From: Erwinia sp039023475
GTDB taxonomy: Bacteria > Pseudomonadota > Gammaproteobacteria > Enterobacterales > Enterobacteriaceae
Direction: 5' to 3'
Assembly (NCBI RefSeq): GCF_039023475.1
Contig: NZ_JBCHVB010000001.1
Location: forward strand, 682,001-746,000
Length of the DNA: 64,000 nt
Positions 8,785 to 18,290 of this stretch are shown here, piece after piece. Position 1 is the first letter of the stretch; each line of letters opens with the position of its first letter. The notes under the pieces were generated by a model. That model did no database searches. It had not been told where the DNA came from and saw only the letters and a list, made by a program, of their open reading frames with translations. Both the position numbers and the translations under genes were made by a program.

Positions 8785-10071
8785 TCATTTAGGGGTAGCC
8801 GGAAAAACATCCGCCACCGCAAGCAGCGCCTCAGCGATATCCACGATGCGCCGGTTCTGATCCATCGCCATTTTGCGTAACGCCTGCCACGCCTGCTCTT
8901 CACCGTAATGATGATGGCGAATCAGCAGGGCTTTGGCCCGATCGATCTGCTTACGGTCGCTGAGCGTGGCCCGCATCGCGGTCAGCTCATCGTCCAGCGC
9001 TTCCAGCTGACGGGACTGCGCTTCAACCAGGCCCAGTACCGATCTGCCCAGCCCCGGCGTGAGGCCGCCGGTGTCCAGAGACTGGCCCTCCTGCTTAAGC
9101 CAGTCCTGACCCGCCACGTAGACGCTGAAAGCAGGCCCGGTATCGATCTGCGCCACCAGCGCATCAATATCCCCCTCCTGCGCCTCCTGCTGATGCTGAG
9201 CCTGACGAATACTTTCCCGGCAGCACTGCATCAGATGCTGCGCCAGTTCATCCTCCACCTGCTTGAGGCCGTCAATGCGGCGCGTCATCCGCTGATACCA
9301 GCGCAGCGCCATTTCCGCTCCGTCACCCTCAGGCGCGCTGCGCGTGCAGGCGATACGACGGAGCCGCTCAATGTCACTTTCGCCCTCCGCCAGACCACGC
9401 CAGCGCTGGAGGCTTTTCGCATCGGCAAAGTGGCAGAAGTGGGTAAAACAGCGCTCCTGTGCCTCAATCAGCCCCAGCATCCTTTCGCGCTGACCGGCAG
9501 AGAAGCTGCCCGCCGCATAGCCAGCCGAGCCCGTTGCCCTCTCCTGCCCGGCCAGCTCTTTCCCCTGCATAAAACTGAACATCGCGATCAGCGCGCGGGA
9601 AACCTGCGGGTCGGATGCGGTGTCGATCATCTCAAAAGCGAGGTTAAGCAGCTGGCGGATGATATGGCTGAATTGCCGCATCGCCTCGTCATGGCTGAGC
9701 CTGAAGTGGCGCACATTCTGCCGCAGTGACGCAAGACCACCGAGCGCATGCAGCGCGGCCGCTATCCGGCTGTAGACTCTGACGTGGCCCGGTGGCGCTG
9801 TCAGCTCCCCGTTCAGCGGCGGCAGGCTGGACAGCATACTGGCCAGCGTCGTGGCGACCTGACGCTCCCGGACCGGCAGCTCATCGCCAAACATTGTTCC
9901 CTGCGAGCAGAGCCAGATATTGCTGACGCCACGTTCCCGCTGGAGCTCATGGACAAGCTGGCTGATTTCGCCGGTGAGCTGACCGGTCTGTAGCAACGTT
10001 TGCAGGCTGGCAATCTCGGACTGACGGGACGCCATCAGATAGGCGCGTGCCGACGGAACTGGGGTAGGCAT
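8785..10071 (-). CDS. nasR: Nitrate/nitrite-responsive transcription antiterminator
   Basis: RNA-binding antiterminator of 428 residues. The N-terminal about 300 residues are the helical NIT nitrate/nitrite sensor domain (ELQRERGVSNIWLCSQG near the start). The C-terminal about 60 residues are the ANTAR domain (LSDRKQIDRAKALLIRHHHYGEEQAWQALRKMAM), which binds hexaloop hairpins. It lies directly upstream of and co-oriented with the nas operon, 334 bases from nasF, as in Klebsiella. By homology it lets RNA polymerase pass the leader terminator when nitrate or nitrite is bound. The start ATG at 10071 is the first in frame; a clear ribosome site was not seen. Confidence 0.93.
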   Translation of the reverse strand: MPTPVPSARAYLMASRQSEIASLQTLLQTGQLTGEISQLVHELQRERGVSNIWLCSQGTMFGDELPVRERQVATTLASMLSSLPPLNGELTAPPGHVRVYSRIAAALHALGGLASLRQNVRHFRLSHDEAMRQFSHIIRQLLNLAFEMIDTASDPQVSRALIAMFSFMQGKELAGQERATGSAGYAAGSFSAGQRERMLGLIEAQERCFTHFCHFADAKSLQRWRGLAEGESDIERLRRIACTRSAPEGDGAEMALRWYQRMTRRIDGLKQVEDELAQHLMQCCRESIRQAQHQQEAQEGDIDALVAQIDTGPAFSVYVAGQDWLKQEGQSLDTGGLTPGLGRSVLGLVEAQSRQLEALDDELTAMRATLSDRKQIDRAKALLIRHHHYGEEQAWQALRKMAMDQNRRIVDIAEALLAVADVFPATPK

Positions 10072-10552
10072 AAACGCTTCTCCTGAAGAGGGATAAAGCT
10101 AAATTTAAGCAATAATCATGCCGGACAGGGTTAAGTAGCTGGGATATAGCGCCGGGAGAGGGAAAAAGCGCAAAAAAAAATATTCTTTATCTCTGTTAAT
10201 CGTTAACCTGGCTTATGGTTATAATTTCCTGTAAAACCCCTTTATATTGCCGCAGGCGATCGAATGCGTGACGGTGCAATCTGGACAGTTCATTGTTATT
10301 TATCCAATTTACGCCCTGTCACTTTTATCTGTTCCCGTAACGGGCTGACGGCAGCTAATATCATGTCATCTGCTGCACTGCAATGGTTCCCAATCTCAAA
10401 TACGTAAGGTAGACTGTTAACGATTTTATCTTTCTGTAAACCCGCGTAATTTTTACCCTGCCACCGCCCGCCCGCGGCCAGTTTCAGGAAAAATTAGGTG
10501 GTGTTACGCTTGTGGACTATAAGACTCACTGATGAAATGCACGAGGACCTCT
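10072..10552. other. Intergenic region between nasR and the type VI locus
   Basis: About 480 bases between divergent genes, without a supported gene. It must hold the nasR promoter on the minus strand and that of the type VI fragment on the plus strand. A TATAAT at 10220-10225 (plus) is a possible -10 element, but no good -35 was found. AATCGTTAAC (10198-10207) and its exact complement GTTAACGATT (10416-10425) form a widely spaced 10-bp inverted repeat. Confidence 0.4.
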
Positions 10553-11044
10553 GTGAAAATAAGCATCGCGTTAACCCTGCTGGCCGCCCTGACCCTGGCC
10601 GGATGTAAAGCGCCTCCTCCTCCTGTGACCGATGATACGGTTGTCACCAGTGAAGTCGATGGCGTGACGCTGACCCACCGCTATGCGGTGCAGCCGCCTC
10701 ACTCTTTTACGCCGGTCAATGAGACCTACCGGGCGCTCTACGGCGCTACGGTGATGACCCGTCCCGATTTTGGCGGCAAAATTGTTCGCTATCTGGAAAA
10801 CGGCAAGCCCTTCAACGTGCTGGGTCTGGTCGAGGGACACTGGCTGGCGATCGCCGATGAAGAGCAGCTTCAGTTAATTGGCTACGTGCCTTTCAAAGCG
10901 GGCGTCAAAAACGATCTTTATGACGCCACCGTGCGCAGCGATCGGCCCAGGCCCCGCAAAAGCACCAACAAGGTTTGCGTCGATGTTGGCGGGAAAAGCA
11001 AAGCCTGTCGCAATAACGATACCGCAACCTGGATTCTGGAATAA
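10553..11044 (+). CDS. Type VI-locus lipoprotein with SH3-like domain
   Basis: Predicted outer-membrane or periplasmic lipoprotein of 163 residues. The GTG at 10553 is preferred over an upstream ATG at 10532 because GAGGACC stands at the right distance only from the GTG, and it gives a compact lipoprotein signal ending in the lipobox LTLAGC. The mature part has a proline-rich stretch (KAPPPPVTDD) and an SH3-like segment (GKIVRYLENGKPFNVLGLVEGHWLAI). Some T6SS clusters carry such a lipoprotein beside tssL/tssM. It is not TssJ: it lacks the TssJ beta-sandwich pattern. The exact role is unknown. Confidence 0.7.
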   Translation: MKISIALTLLAALTLAGCKAPPPPVTDDTVVTSEVDGVTLTHRYAVQPPHSFTPVNETYRALYGATVMTRPDFGGKIVRYLENGKPFNVLGLVEGHWLAIADEEQLQLIGYVPFKAGVKNDLYDATVRSDRPRPRKSTNKVCVDVGGKSKACRNNDTATWILE

Positions 11045-11242
11045 TCGCCTTATACCCTCAGACAGAGGCTTGCAGAGTGGCCGGTGTTTCTCTCACGACG
11101 CACAGTTCGTGGTACAGAGGTTCATTAACCCGCAGCAATCCGGACAAGAGGGGTGTGCCAGGGATGGCAATGTCCTCCCGTTCGACGGGACGGGCAGCCA
11201 CACTGCCTGAGCGGTGCCATCAGCAGAGACCGTAAAACCCAG

Positions 11243-12472
11243 ATGACTCAGGAATACGCCGCTGACTTGCAGACTCCGGTCAGCCAAGACAATCCGTTAC
11301 TCACTGCCGCCGCGCCGTTGCTGAATGCTATTGTGCAGATTCGCCTGGCGGCAACACATGACGATCCCGCCGGTCTGCGCCAGCAACTGGTCGATGAGAT
11401 CCGTCAGTTCGAAATGCGCTGCAAACAGGCGGGCCTTCCCTTCGATATGATTATCGGCGCCCGCTACTGTCTCTGTAGCGTGCTGGACGAAGCCGCCGCC
11501 CAGACGCCCTGGGGATCGCGCGGCATCTGGTCCGGCAACGGTCTGCTGGTCACCTTCCATAACGAAATCTGGGGCGGCGAAAAGGTTTTCCAGCTCTTAT
11601 CGCGAATCTCCCACACCCCTGTTCAGCATCTCTGGCTGCTTGAAGTCATTCATTACTGCCTGCTGCTGGGCTATGAAGGCCGCTATCGCGGGGCTGAGCA
11701 GGGCCGCCTTCAGCGCGACGCCGTCCGTAGCCGTCTGGCTCAGCTGATTAGCGATACGCGGGGCGTCCAGGCGCTGCCGGCCAGCCCGGAACCGCTGATC
11801 CCCGCCGGACAAAGTACGCTCTGGCGACCGCCGGTGCCGCTGTGGGTCTGCGTCACCGTCACGGCCTTTATCGCCTGCCTGATCTATTCAGGCCTTAACT
11901 GGCGGCTGGGTAACGCCGCGGAGCCGGTGCTGCGGGCGATCTGGGAAACGCCTCTGCCCAAAGGTGGGATAGACAGCCGCAGCAGCGCCAGCCAGGCGCT
12001 GCTGGATTTACGTACGCGGCTGGATGATATGATCTCCGCACGGCAGCTTGACGTTGCTGACGGCACCAATGGCAGTAAAGTCATCGTCCCCTCGGACACG
12101 CTTTTTGCCAAAACAGGCACCGACCTGACGCCGCAGGGGCGGGCGATTATCTCCCGTATCGCGGCCGCGATGGATACGATTAAAGGCACTATTATGGTCA
12201 GCGTCTATACGGATGATCAACACGTTCGCTCCAGCCATTTCCCTTCAAATTATGAGTTTTCCCTCTCCCAGGCTCGTGCTATTACGGCTCTGCTTAACCA
12301 GCAGATGACGCAGCCGGAACATGAGGTGCATGGTGAAGGACGGGGCGACAGCAATCCCCTGCTGCCGAATGACAGTGACGAGAACCGGGCCCAGAACCGG
12401 CGGGTGGAAATTACGTTATTACCGGCGCCGGAAGTTCAGCCCGGCAGCAACAGCGAGGCGGGTACCCCCTGA
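11243..12472 (+). CDS. tssL: Type VI secretion membrane-complex protein TssL (DotU domain + OmpA-like domain)
   Basis: Inner-membrane component of the T6SS membrane complex, 409 residues. The DotU/TssL cytoplasmic domain occupies about residues 20-190 (CSVLDEAAAQTPWG and the LLLGYEGRYRG motif). A single membrane segment follows (VPLWVCVTVTAFIACLIYSGL), then a periplasmic OmpA/MotB-like domain ending in NRAQNRRVEITLLP, which may contact peptidoglycan. ATG at 11243 gives the usual family start; the longer open frame upstream looks non-coding and the ribosome site is weak. The stop overlaps the tssM start by one base (TGATG). Confidence 0.88.
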   Translation: MTQEYAADLQTPVSQDNPLLTAAAPLLNAIVQIRLAATHDDPAGLRQQLVDEIRQFEMRCKQAGLPFDMIIGARYCLCSVLDEAAAQTPWGSRGIWSGNGLLVTFHNEIWGGEKVFQLLSRISHTPVQHLWLLEVIHYCLLLGYEGRYRGAEQGRLQRDAVRSRLAQLISDTRGVQALPASPEPLIPAGQSTLWRPPVPLWVCVTVTAFIACLIYSGLNWRLGNAAEPVLRAIWETPLPKGGIDSRSSASQALLDLRTRLDDMISARQLDVADGTNGSKVIVPSDTLFAKTGTDLTPQGRAIISRIAAAMDTIKGTIMVSVYTDDQHVRSSHFPSNYEFSLSQARAITALLNQQMTQPEHEVHGEGRGDSNPLLPNDSDENRAQNRRVEITLLPAPEVQPGSNSEAGTP

Positions 12473-14586
12473 TGTCCACTCTACTCTCTTTTTTCTTAAG
12501 CCGGCTGTTCCTGGGCTTCCTCGGCATTACTGCCCTGGCCGCCCTGATCTGGAACGGCGGCCCGCATCTCTCCCTCAGCGGCATCCACTGGCTGGAAAGC
12601 GCGCTTAACCGCCAGGTTGCCATCGGGGTTTGCTATTTTTTATGGATTCTCTTTCAGCTGATCCCGCAGCTTTACCGCGCCTGGTTTAACAGTAAGCTGC
12701 TCACAAACCTTCAGCATCCTGACGTTGATCGTGAAGAGCAGGCGGTGACCGAAGAGATGCTCGCTTCCCGCTTCAGTGAAGCGATCGCCATGCTGAAAAA
12801 GGCGCACTTCCCAGGCCGTGAACGCCGGCAAAAACGGGGCTGGCTGAAGCGGTTTCAGGCGCAGTACCTTTATGAGCTGCCCTGGTACATGATCATTGGT
12901 GCGCCCGGCGCAGGCAAAACGACGGCGCTGGTCAATTCAGGTCTGGAATTTCCGCTCAGCGATACCCTGGGAAAAACCGCCCTGCGCGGCGTTGGCGGCA
13001 CCCGTCACTGCGACTGGTGGTTTACCCAGGAGGCGGTGCTACTCGATACCGCCGGCCGCTATACCCTTCAGGAAAGCCAGCGAGCCCGTGATGCCAGCGA
13101 ATGGCACTCTTTTATTTCGTTGCTGAAGCGCTTCCGGGCGCGCCAGCCGATTAACGGCGTGATCATGACGCTCAGCGTGGCCGATCTGCTGAGCGATTCG
13201 GCGGAAGCGCGTTTCGCCCAGGCGACCTCGCTGCGCCAGCGCCTGTCGGAGCTCCATCAGCAAACCGGCATCCACTTTCCGGTTTACGTCATGATGACCA
13301 AGACCGATCTGCTGAAAGGCTTTATGAGCTATTACGCCTCGCTGGATAAAAGCCAGCGCGATCGGGTATGGGGTTTTACCTTCCCCTGGGAAGCGGACAG
13401 GCAGGGTGAGACGGCGGTCAATGCCCTGTTCGAAGAGAAGTTTCATACGCTTTCAACCAGGCTGATGGAAGACCTTGCCGGCAGGATGGCGAAAGAGAGC
13501 GATCTGAGCCAGCGCGCCGAGTGTTTTCTGTTTCCTCAGGAGTTTGCCTCACTGCGGCCGCTGCTGGCCGAGTATCTCGATATCGTCTTCTCGCCGGAGA
13601 AGGAAGAGATGCCGTGGGCACCGCGCGGTATTTTCTTCACCAGCGGCACCCAGGAGGGACTGCCTTTCGATCGCATCATGGGCGAACTGACCCGTAAGCT
13701 CCAGCTGCCACAGCCACTCAGCCACTCCATTGCCAGCTGGGATACCGTGAACCGTAACTCGCCGATCCCGGCTAACCGGGAGCAGAGCTATTTTATCCGC
13801 GCGTTGCTCAGCGACATGATCTTCCGGGAAAGTCACCTCGCCGGCAGCGACCGCTCCTGGGAGCACCGCAATCGTCTGCTGCACTGGGTCGGTTATGGCT
13901 TGCTCAGCCTGACGCTGCTGGTCGCCACACTATTGTGGAGTACCAGCTATTATAAAAATCAGCACTACCTGAGCCAGGTTGCGGAACGCCTGCCTGCGAT
14001 TGAGCAACAGGCGCAGCGGCTTTCAGCCAACAGCAGCGGGACGATTCTCGACCTGCTGCCTTTCCTGAACAGCCTGGTGGCGCTGCCGCAAAGCGATGCG
14101 TTTTCGCCCGCCGCTCCGCCGCTCAGCATGCGGGGCGGTTTGTACCGTGGCGATCAGATCGGCGACGCGGCAATGGGTATTTATCAGAACGCCCTGAAGA
14201 CGTTGCTGCTGCCCCGCGTGGCAAAAAATATTACCGCCACCTTGCGCAACGATAAGGGAGAAGACAGCGAGTTCAGCCGCAATGCGCTGCGCGCTTACCA
14301 GATGCTCTATCAGCCGCGCTCCTATGACGGTGAGTTTCTGCGCGCCTGGGTGATGCAGAATTTACAGCATACTCTGCCTGCCGGCGTGACCACACGGCAG
14401 CTCCAGCAGCTCGACTGGCATCTCAGCCAGCTGCTGGACCGTCAGGTTCAGATCTCCCCGTTCGCCCGGGATAATGCGCTGATGATGAGAAAACTGGCGA
14501 TTCATCTCGATAATGCGGGTCAGCAGAGTGAATTTTCATCTGCCTTTATTCCCGCGACAGGCCGGACTACCGCGCTTGTTCACTGA
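12472..14586 (+). CDS. tssM: Type VI secretion protein TssM (IcmF), truncated at the C-terminus
   Basis: Inner-membrane partner of TssL. The 704 residues contain two N-terminal membrane segments (LFLGFLGITALAALIW; VAIGVCYFLWILFQLI), a cytoplasmic NTPase-like domain with Walker A GAPGAGKTTALVNSG, the VDTAGR-like LLDTAGRYT motif and a third membrane segment (GYGLLSLTLLVATLLW). The start of the periplasmic domain follows. Full-length TssM proteins are usually 1100-1200 residues, so about 400-450 residues of the periplasmic IcmF-related region, needed to contact TssJ, are missing. The frame ends cleanly in TGA and the next gene follows after 17 bases, as expected after an internal deletion. Confidence 0.88.
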   Translation: MSTLLSFFLSRLFLGFLGITALAALIWNGGPHLSLSGIHWLESALNRQVAIGVCYFLWILFQLIPQLYRAWFNSKLLTNLQHPDVDREEQAVTEEMLASRFSEAIAMLKKAHFPGRERRQKRGWLKRFQAQYLYELPWYMIIGAPGAGKTTALVNSGLEFPLSDTLGKTALRGVGGTRHCDWWFTQEAVLLDTAGRYTLQESQRARDASEWHSFISLLKRFRARQPINGVIMTLSVADLLSDSAEARFAQATSLRQRLSELHQQTGIHFPVYVMMTKTDLLKGFMSYYASLDKSQRDRVWGFTFPWEADRQGETAVNALFEEKFHTLSTRLMEDLAGRMAKESDLSQRAECFLFPQEFASLRPLLAEYLDIVFSPEKEEMPWAPRGIFFTSGTQEGLPFDRIMGELTRKLQLPQPLSHSIASWDTVNRNSPIPANREQSYFIRALLSDMIFRESHLAGSDRSWEHRNRLLHWVGYGLLSLTLLVATLLWSTSYYKNQHYLSQVAERLPAIEQQAQRLSANSSGTILDLLPFLNSLVALPQSDAFSPAAPPLSMRGGLYRGDQIGDAAMGIYQNALKTLLLPRVAKNITATLRNDKGEDSEFSRNALRAYQMLYQPRSYDGEFLRAWVMQNLQHTLPAGVTTRQLQQLDWHLSQLLDRQVQISPFARDNALMMRKLAIHLDNAGQQSEFSSAFIPATGRTTALVH

Positions 14587-14603
14587 CAGAGAAGGTCATG
14601 ACT

Positions 14604-15302
14604 ATGGCAGAAAGGTATGACCTCGGATGGTATGGCAAGCTGCCCAATACCGGTGATTTTTTACAGCAAAGGCTGCCCGAATCTATTGTCTCCAGCTGGT
14701 CGGGCTGGTTTCAGCAGGGGCTGAATCATCTGCATCACCATAATGAAGGCGGCAGCGAGACCTTCCGCCGGGCGCCGGTCTGGAATTTTGCGCTGCCTGC
14801 CACGCTTGGCGTACAGCGGGTGCAGATTGGGTGCATGTTACCCTCCCGCGATCGCGTGGGGAGGGCGTGGCCCCTGATTGCGCTGCAAAGCGTGCCGGTA
14901 AGCCACTGGCATCCGGCGCAGCTGATGGTTTCCGGCGACTGGTTTTTGAAGCTGGGAGAGGCGCTGCACCGGGCGGTGAGTACGCCGTCAACGCCCGATG
15001 AGCTGGCGCAATCGCTGCGCTCGCTGATGCCGCTGTCGCTACCCGATAACGGGCAGTCAGCTATTATGGATGTCATAGGCTATCAGGATCTGCCCTGCTC
15101 CCTTGCCTGGCGGGAGGTGGCCGATCGTTTCGATCCGATGCAGTACACCAGCTACTGGTGGACCAATCAGAGCGACGGCTATCCGCTGGCCAGCCACAAG
15201 CACAGCGGAAATCTGACGGCACAGCTGTTTTCACTTTTATTCGATCCGGCCGCCGTCGCGGCACCGGGGCGACATGGACTCTATCCGCCAATGTTTGAAT
15301 AG
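14604..15302 (+). CDS. tagF: Type VI secretion-associated protein TagF
   Basis: Cytoplasmic TagF family protein (232 residues), recognised by the N-terminal GWYGKLPNTGDFLQQRLPE and the later GCMLPSRDRVGRAWPL motif. In other bacteria TagF represses T6SS activity post-translationally and works with the PpkA/PppA/FHA pathway. The ATG at 14604 is preferred over one six bases earlier because it sits eight bases after AGAAGG. It is the first of the control genes that follow the truncated tssM. Confidence 0.85.
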   Translation: MAERYDLGWYGKLPNTGDFLQQRLPESIVSSWSGWFQQGLNHLHHHNEGGSETFRRAPVWNFALPATLGVQRVQIGCMLPSRDRVGRAWPLIALQSVPVSHWHPAQLMVSGDWFLKLGEALHRAVSTPSTPDELAQSLRSLMPLSLPDNGQSAIMDVIGYQDLPCSLAWREVADRFDPMQYTSYWWTNQSDGYPLASHKHSGNLTAQLFSLLFDPAAVAAPGRHGLYPPMFE

Positions 15303-15341
15303 AGTTAGCTGGCCTGTGGGCCATGGCTTCAGGAAAAGCGC

Positions 15342-16511
15342 ATGCGATTTACCCTTGTTGATAGCAGGACCGAGGCACCCGTTACCCTCTGTGATTTTAC
15401 GCCACCCGGCGGCACCATCGGGCGGAGCCTGGATAACGATCTGGTCCTACCGGATACCGAACGCGCCATTTCACGGCTGCAGGCGGTGGTGCATGTTGCG
15501 CCCGACGGTGAATGCCGCCTGACCAATCAGGGCAGCGTTATCGCGGTTCTGCATAACCATAACCCGCTGGCCCGGGGCAGCCAGGCTACGCTGCAACATG
15601 GCGACGTGCTGGGCATTGGCGATTATCAGATTGTGGTCAGCGATCCTTCCCGTGTGGAGGAGACGTCTGCCGATGATATTGACCCGCTTATGCTGTTCGG
15701 TGATAGCGCTTCGACCGTTGAAGACCCGCTGGGGATTCTGCATGAGGTGGAGCCGCTTTTCGTGCATCCCGAAGAGTGCCCTCCTGTCCCACACGCGGCG
15801 GCGCGGCCGGTACGGCCAACTGATGCACGGCTGGCTATCGATCCGGTCAGTCAGGAGGTGGCGTTGCCCGGCGAGCGCCATGCTTCGCAGAGTCACGAGC
15901 AGCGGTTGCTGACGGCGCTGCTGGAGGGAATGGGGCTGGAGAGCCATCCGGACAGACCCTCGCTGACCGAAGAACAGATGCGCACGACGGGCCGGATGCT
16001 GAGCCTGTTTTCACAGGGGACGGTCGCCCTGCTCTCCTCGCGCTCGATTCTTAAGCGCGGTGTGAAGGCGGAGATGACGATGATCCTTAACGAGGCGAAT
16101 AACCCGTTTAAGATCCTCCCGTCAGGAAAAACCGTTCTGATGCAGATTTATCAGAGCCAGATGCCCGGCTTTATGCCACCTGAGCAGGCCGTTCGCGATG
16201 CGCTGGTCGATCTTCAGGCACACCAGCTTGGCATGATTGCCGGTATCCGGGCGATTATCGCCGCGATGCTGCAATCCTTTAATCCGCAGCGGATGGAGGA
16301 GCACGCCCGACGCGACGGCAAGGTGCCGAAATATGCGCTGACCGCCTCGAAAAAGGCCGCACTGTGGGACTATTTTTTACGGCATTACCAGAATACCTCA
16401 GGTGAGATCGAAGATGATTTCCATACCCTGTTCGGTGATGCTTTCCTTCAGGCCTACGACATGGAAGTCAATCAGTACAAAGACTCGCAAACCCGACAGG
16501 AAGAACAATGA
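15342..16511 (+). CDS. tagH: Type VI secretion FHA-domain protein (TagH/ImpI-like)
   Basis: A 389-residue protein with an N-terminal forkhead-associated domain at about residues 1-105. The phosphothreonine-binding pattern GRSLDNDLVLPD...ISRLQAVV and a downstream LQHGDVLGIGDYQI strand are visible. The C-terminal about 190 residues are the conserved T6SS FHA C-terminal region (MPGFMPPEQAVRDAL; HYQNTSGEIEDDFHTLFGDAF). It would be the phosphorylation-dependent scaffold for the kinase and phosphatase encoded nearby. Its stop overlaps the start of the phosphatase gene by four bases. Confidence 0.85.
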   Translation: MRFTLVDSRTEAPVTLCDFTPPGGTIGRSLDNDLVLPDTERAISRLQAVVHVAPDGECRLTNQGSVIAVLHNHNPLARGSQATLQHGDVLGIGDYQIVVSDPSRVEETSADDIDPLMLFGDSASTVEDPLGILHEVEPLFVHPEECPPVPHAAARPVRPTDARLAIDPVSQEVALPGERHASQSHEQRLLTALLEGMGLESHPDRPSLTEEQMRTTGRMLSLFSQGTVALLSSRSILKRGVKAEMTMILNEANNPFKILPSGKTVLMQIYQSQMPGFMPPEQAVRDALVDLQAHQLGMIAGIRAIIAAMLQSFNPQRMEEHARRDGKVPKYALTASKKAALWDYFLRHYQNTSGEIEDDFHTLFGDAFLQAYDMEVNQYKDSQTRQEEQ

Positions 16512-17284
16512 ACATAAACTTTGCTTCGACGTCGCAGATTGGCGCACGTGAGAGTAATCAGGATGAAACCGGGGCGGTGCTGGGCAAGCACAGCGCCTGT
16601 TTTATGGTCTGTGACGGCGTGGCGGGTACGGAGGGCGGCGAAACGGCGGCTCAGCTGGCGCGGGATACGCTGCTTGCCGAGTTCAGGGAGGAACATCCGA
16701 TCACCCCTGATGAAACTGGGCGCTGGATCCATCTGGCCGAAGAGGCCATTCTCGGCGCGCAGAAGATCAATCCGAATTTAAAACGCATGAGCACCACCCT
16801 CGCCGCTCTGTTTATTGACCGTGATGAGCAGCGCGCATGGTGGACTCACGCGGGCGACAGTCGCGTTTATCACTTTCGCCGCGGATTTATTCATGCCGTC
16901 ACCCGCGATCACAGCCTGGCACAGCAAATGCGTGACGCAGGTTACGAAAATACCGGAATTAACAGTAATTTACTCTATAATGCCCTCGGCGCGGAAGGCA
17001 CCCAGCCGGTGAGCAACAGCGAGGCGCTGCCGCTTGAAGACGGCGATGCTTTCCTTGTCTGCACCGACGGCTTCTGGTGCAGCCTGACGCCGCAGGAGAT
17101 GGAACAGGCGCTGCGCATGGTTAACTCGCCACAGGAGTGGCTGGCGCTGATGCAAAAGGCCATCAATCGCAGTGAGAAAAAAGATAATCTGAGCGCCGTG
17201 GCTGTCTGGGTGGGGTCACCACAGGACACCACGCTGTTTCAGTCCATGACGGATTCCGCCCGCTTTTTACCGCCGCGTGATTAA
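16508..17284 (+). CDS. pppA: Type VI-associated PP2C Ser/Thr phosphatase
   Basis: PPM/PP2C family phosphatase of 258 residues. The metal- and phosphate-binding motifs appear in order: NQDETG, CDGVAGTEGGETAA, TTLAAL, HAGDSRVYHFR, ITRDHSLAQQM-like, LVCTDGFW and KDNLSAVAVW. It would reverse phosphorylation of the FHA protein by the kinase encoded three genes downstream. Its ATG overlaps the TGA of the FHA gene (ATGA), indicating translational coupling. Confidence 0.88.
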   Translation: MNINFASTSQIGARESNQDETGAVLGKHSACFMVCDGVAGTEGGETAAQLARDTLLAEFREEHPITPDETGRWIHLAEEAILGAQKINPNLKRMSTTLAALFIDRDEQRAWWTHAGDSRVYHFRRGFIHAVTRDHSLAQQMRDAGYENTGINSNLLYNALGAEGTQPVSNSEALPLEDGDAFLVCTDGFWCSLTPQEMEQALRMVNSPQEWLALMQKAINRSEKKDNLSAVAVWVGSPQDTTLFQSMTDSARFLPPRD

Positions 17285-17298
17285 CACCAAGGAACGCT

Positions 17299-18249
17299 AT
17301 GAAATTTTGGTTGCCCGCCACCGTCATACTCTTGTTTGCTTCCGCCGTCCGCGCGGAGGATTACCGCGTGGTTTATTCCCCAAGCCTGGCGCTGGAAGTC
17401 TTTATTGATAACGTTGCCAGCAAGGCGCCCCGCGACTGGTGTCAGGAAGCGATTCATCTGCGCATCCTCTCTGGCGAGAGTAAAGAGTCCAGCGTGCTGA
17501 ACACCTTCCTGCCCCGGGTAGGTAACCTGCTTCAGAACCAGTGCGGTAAGCTGACAGAGCTGCCGTGGCAGATGACTAACCCAGAAGGAATGGTGCTGGC
17601 GACGGGTACCGCAGCTAAAGAACAAGGCTGGCGGCCAATTGTCCTGGCCGACGCCACCGCCGCCGCCACGGCAAGCAACGCTGCCCCGCTCGATATCTCA
17701 CAGCCGGCCAACAGCCAGCCGCTGCAGCATTTCGATCTGCCGGAAGGCTGTCACTTCCGCACCTGGTGGGACGAAAACGGCCAGTCGCTGTTTATTCCGG
17801 AAGGCAAAACCCTGACCTGCTCCACGGAAGGATGGCTGGAGGGGAAAAGCGAGCTGACGCTGGCCAGCGAAGGCAAAAATCAATTTATTCCCGTACAGTT
17901 TTATCAGGGCTTTCCCCTGCGCAACGTGCATCCTGAACCCAACAGCTTTGACATCGTTGCGGCCAATAATCAGCGTCTGGTTGCCGCGATGGAGACCGCA
18001 CCGGAAAGCTGGCTGGTACTGCCCTTTAACCCGACGCTCCACGTCTGGTCCTTTGAGGGCACGCTGCTGGTGAAAATGGACAGAAGCCAGGCAACCGATC
18101 CGGCCGCGCTTAAAAAGCGCATCGATACGCTTCGCCAAACCTGGCGCGCCGTTGTGAGTCCGGAGATCAAAATAAACGTGCTGCTGGTAGATGAACTGCA
18201 TGCAGACCTGGCCGATCCGGCTATTGGCGCCTGGCGCACCGTAAACTAG
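17299..18249 (+). CDS. Periplasmic protein of unknown function in the type VI control operon
   Basis: A 316-residue protein with a signal peptide (MKFWLPATVILLFASAVRA, probable cleavage before EDYRVVY). It has three or four cysteines that could form disulfides (DWCQEA, NQCGK, GCHFRTW, TCSTEG). No family was recognised. It lies 14 bases after the phosphatase and shortly before the kinase, so it is probably co-expressed with them. A possible role is periplasmic sensing upstream of the membrane-bound kinase, in analogy to TagQ/TagR-type inputs; that is inference from context only. Confidence 0.7.
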   Translation: MKFWLPATVILLFASAVRAEDYRVVYSPSLALEVFIDNVASKAPRDWCQEAIHLRILSGESKESSVLNTFLPRVGNLLQNQCGKLTELPWQMTNPEGMVLATGTAAKEQGWRPIVLADATAAATASNAAPLDISQPANSQPLQHFDLPEGCHFRTWWDENGQSLFIPEGKTLTCSTEGWLEGKSELTLASEGKNQFIPVQFYQGFPLRNVHPEPNSFDIVAANNQRLVAAMETAPESWLVLPFNPTLHVWSFEGTLLVKMDRSQATDPAALKKRIDTLRQTWRAVVSPEIKINVLLVDELHADLADPAIGAWRTVN

Positions 18250-18290
18250 CCCGGGCCTGCCAGGGCATTAGCACTGAGAGAGTGGTAACT

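Noticed and set aside
11045..11242. Remnant of tssK or another T6SS gene between the lipoprotein and tssL
   Set aside because: No frame gave a recognisable T6SS sequence.
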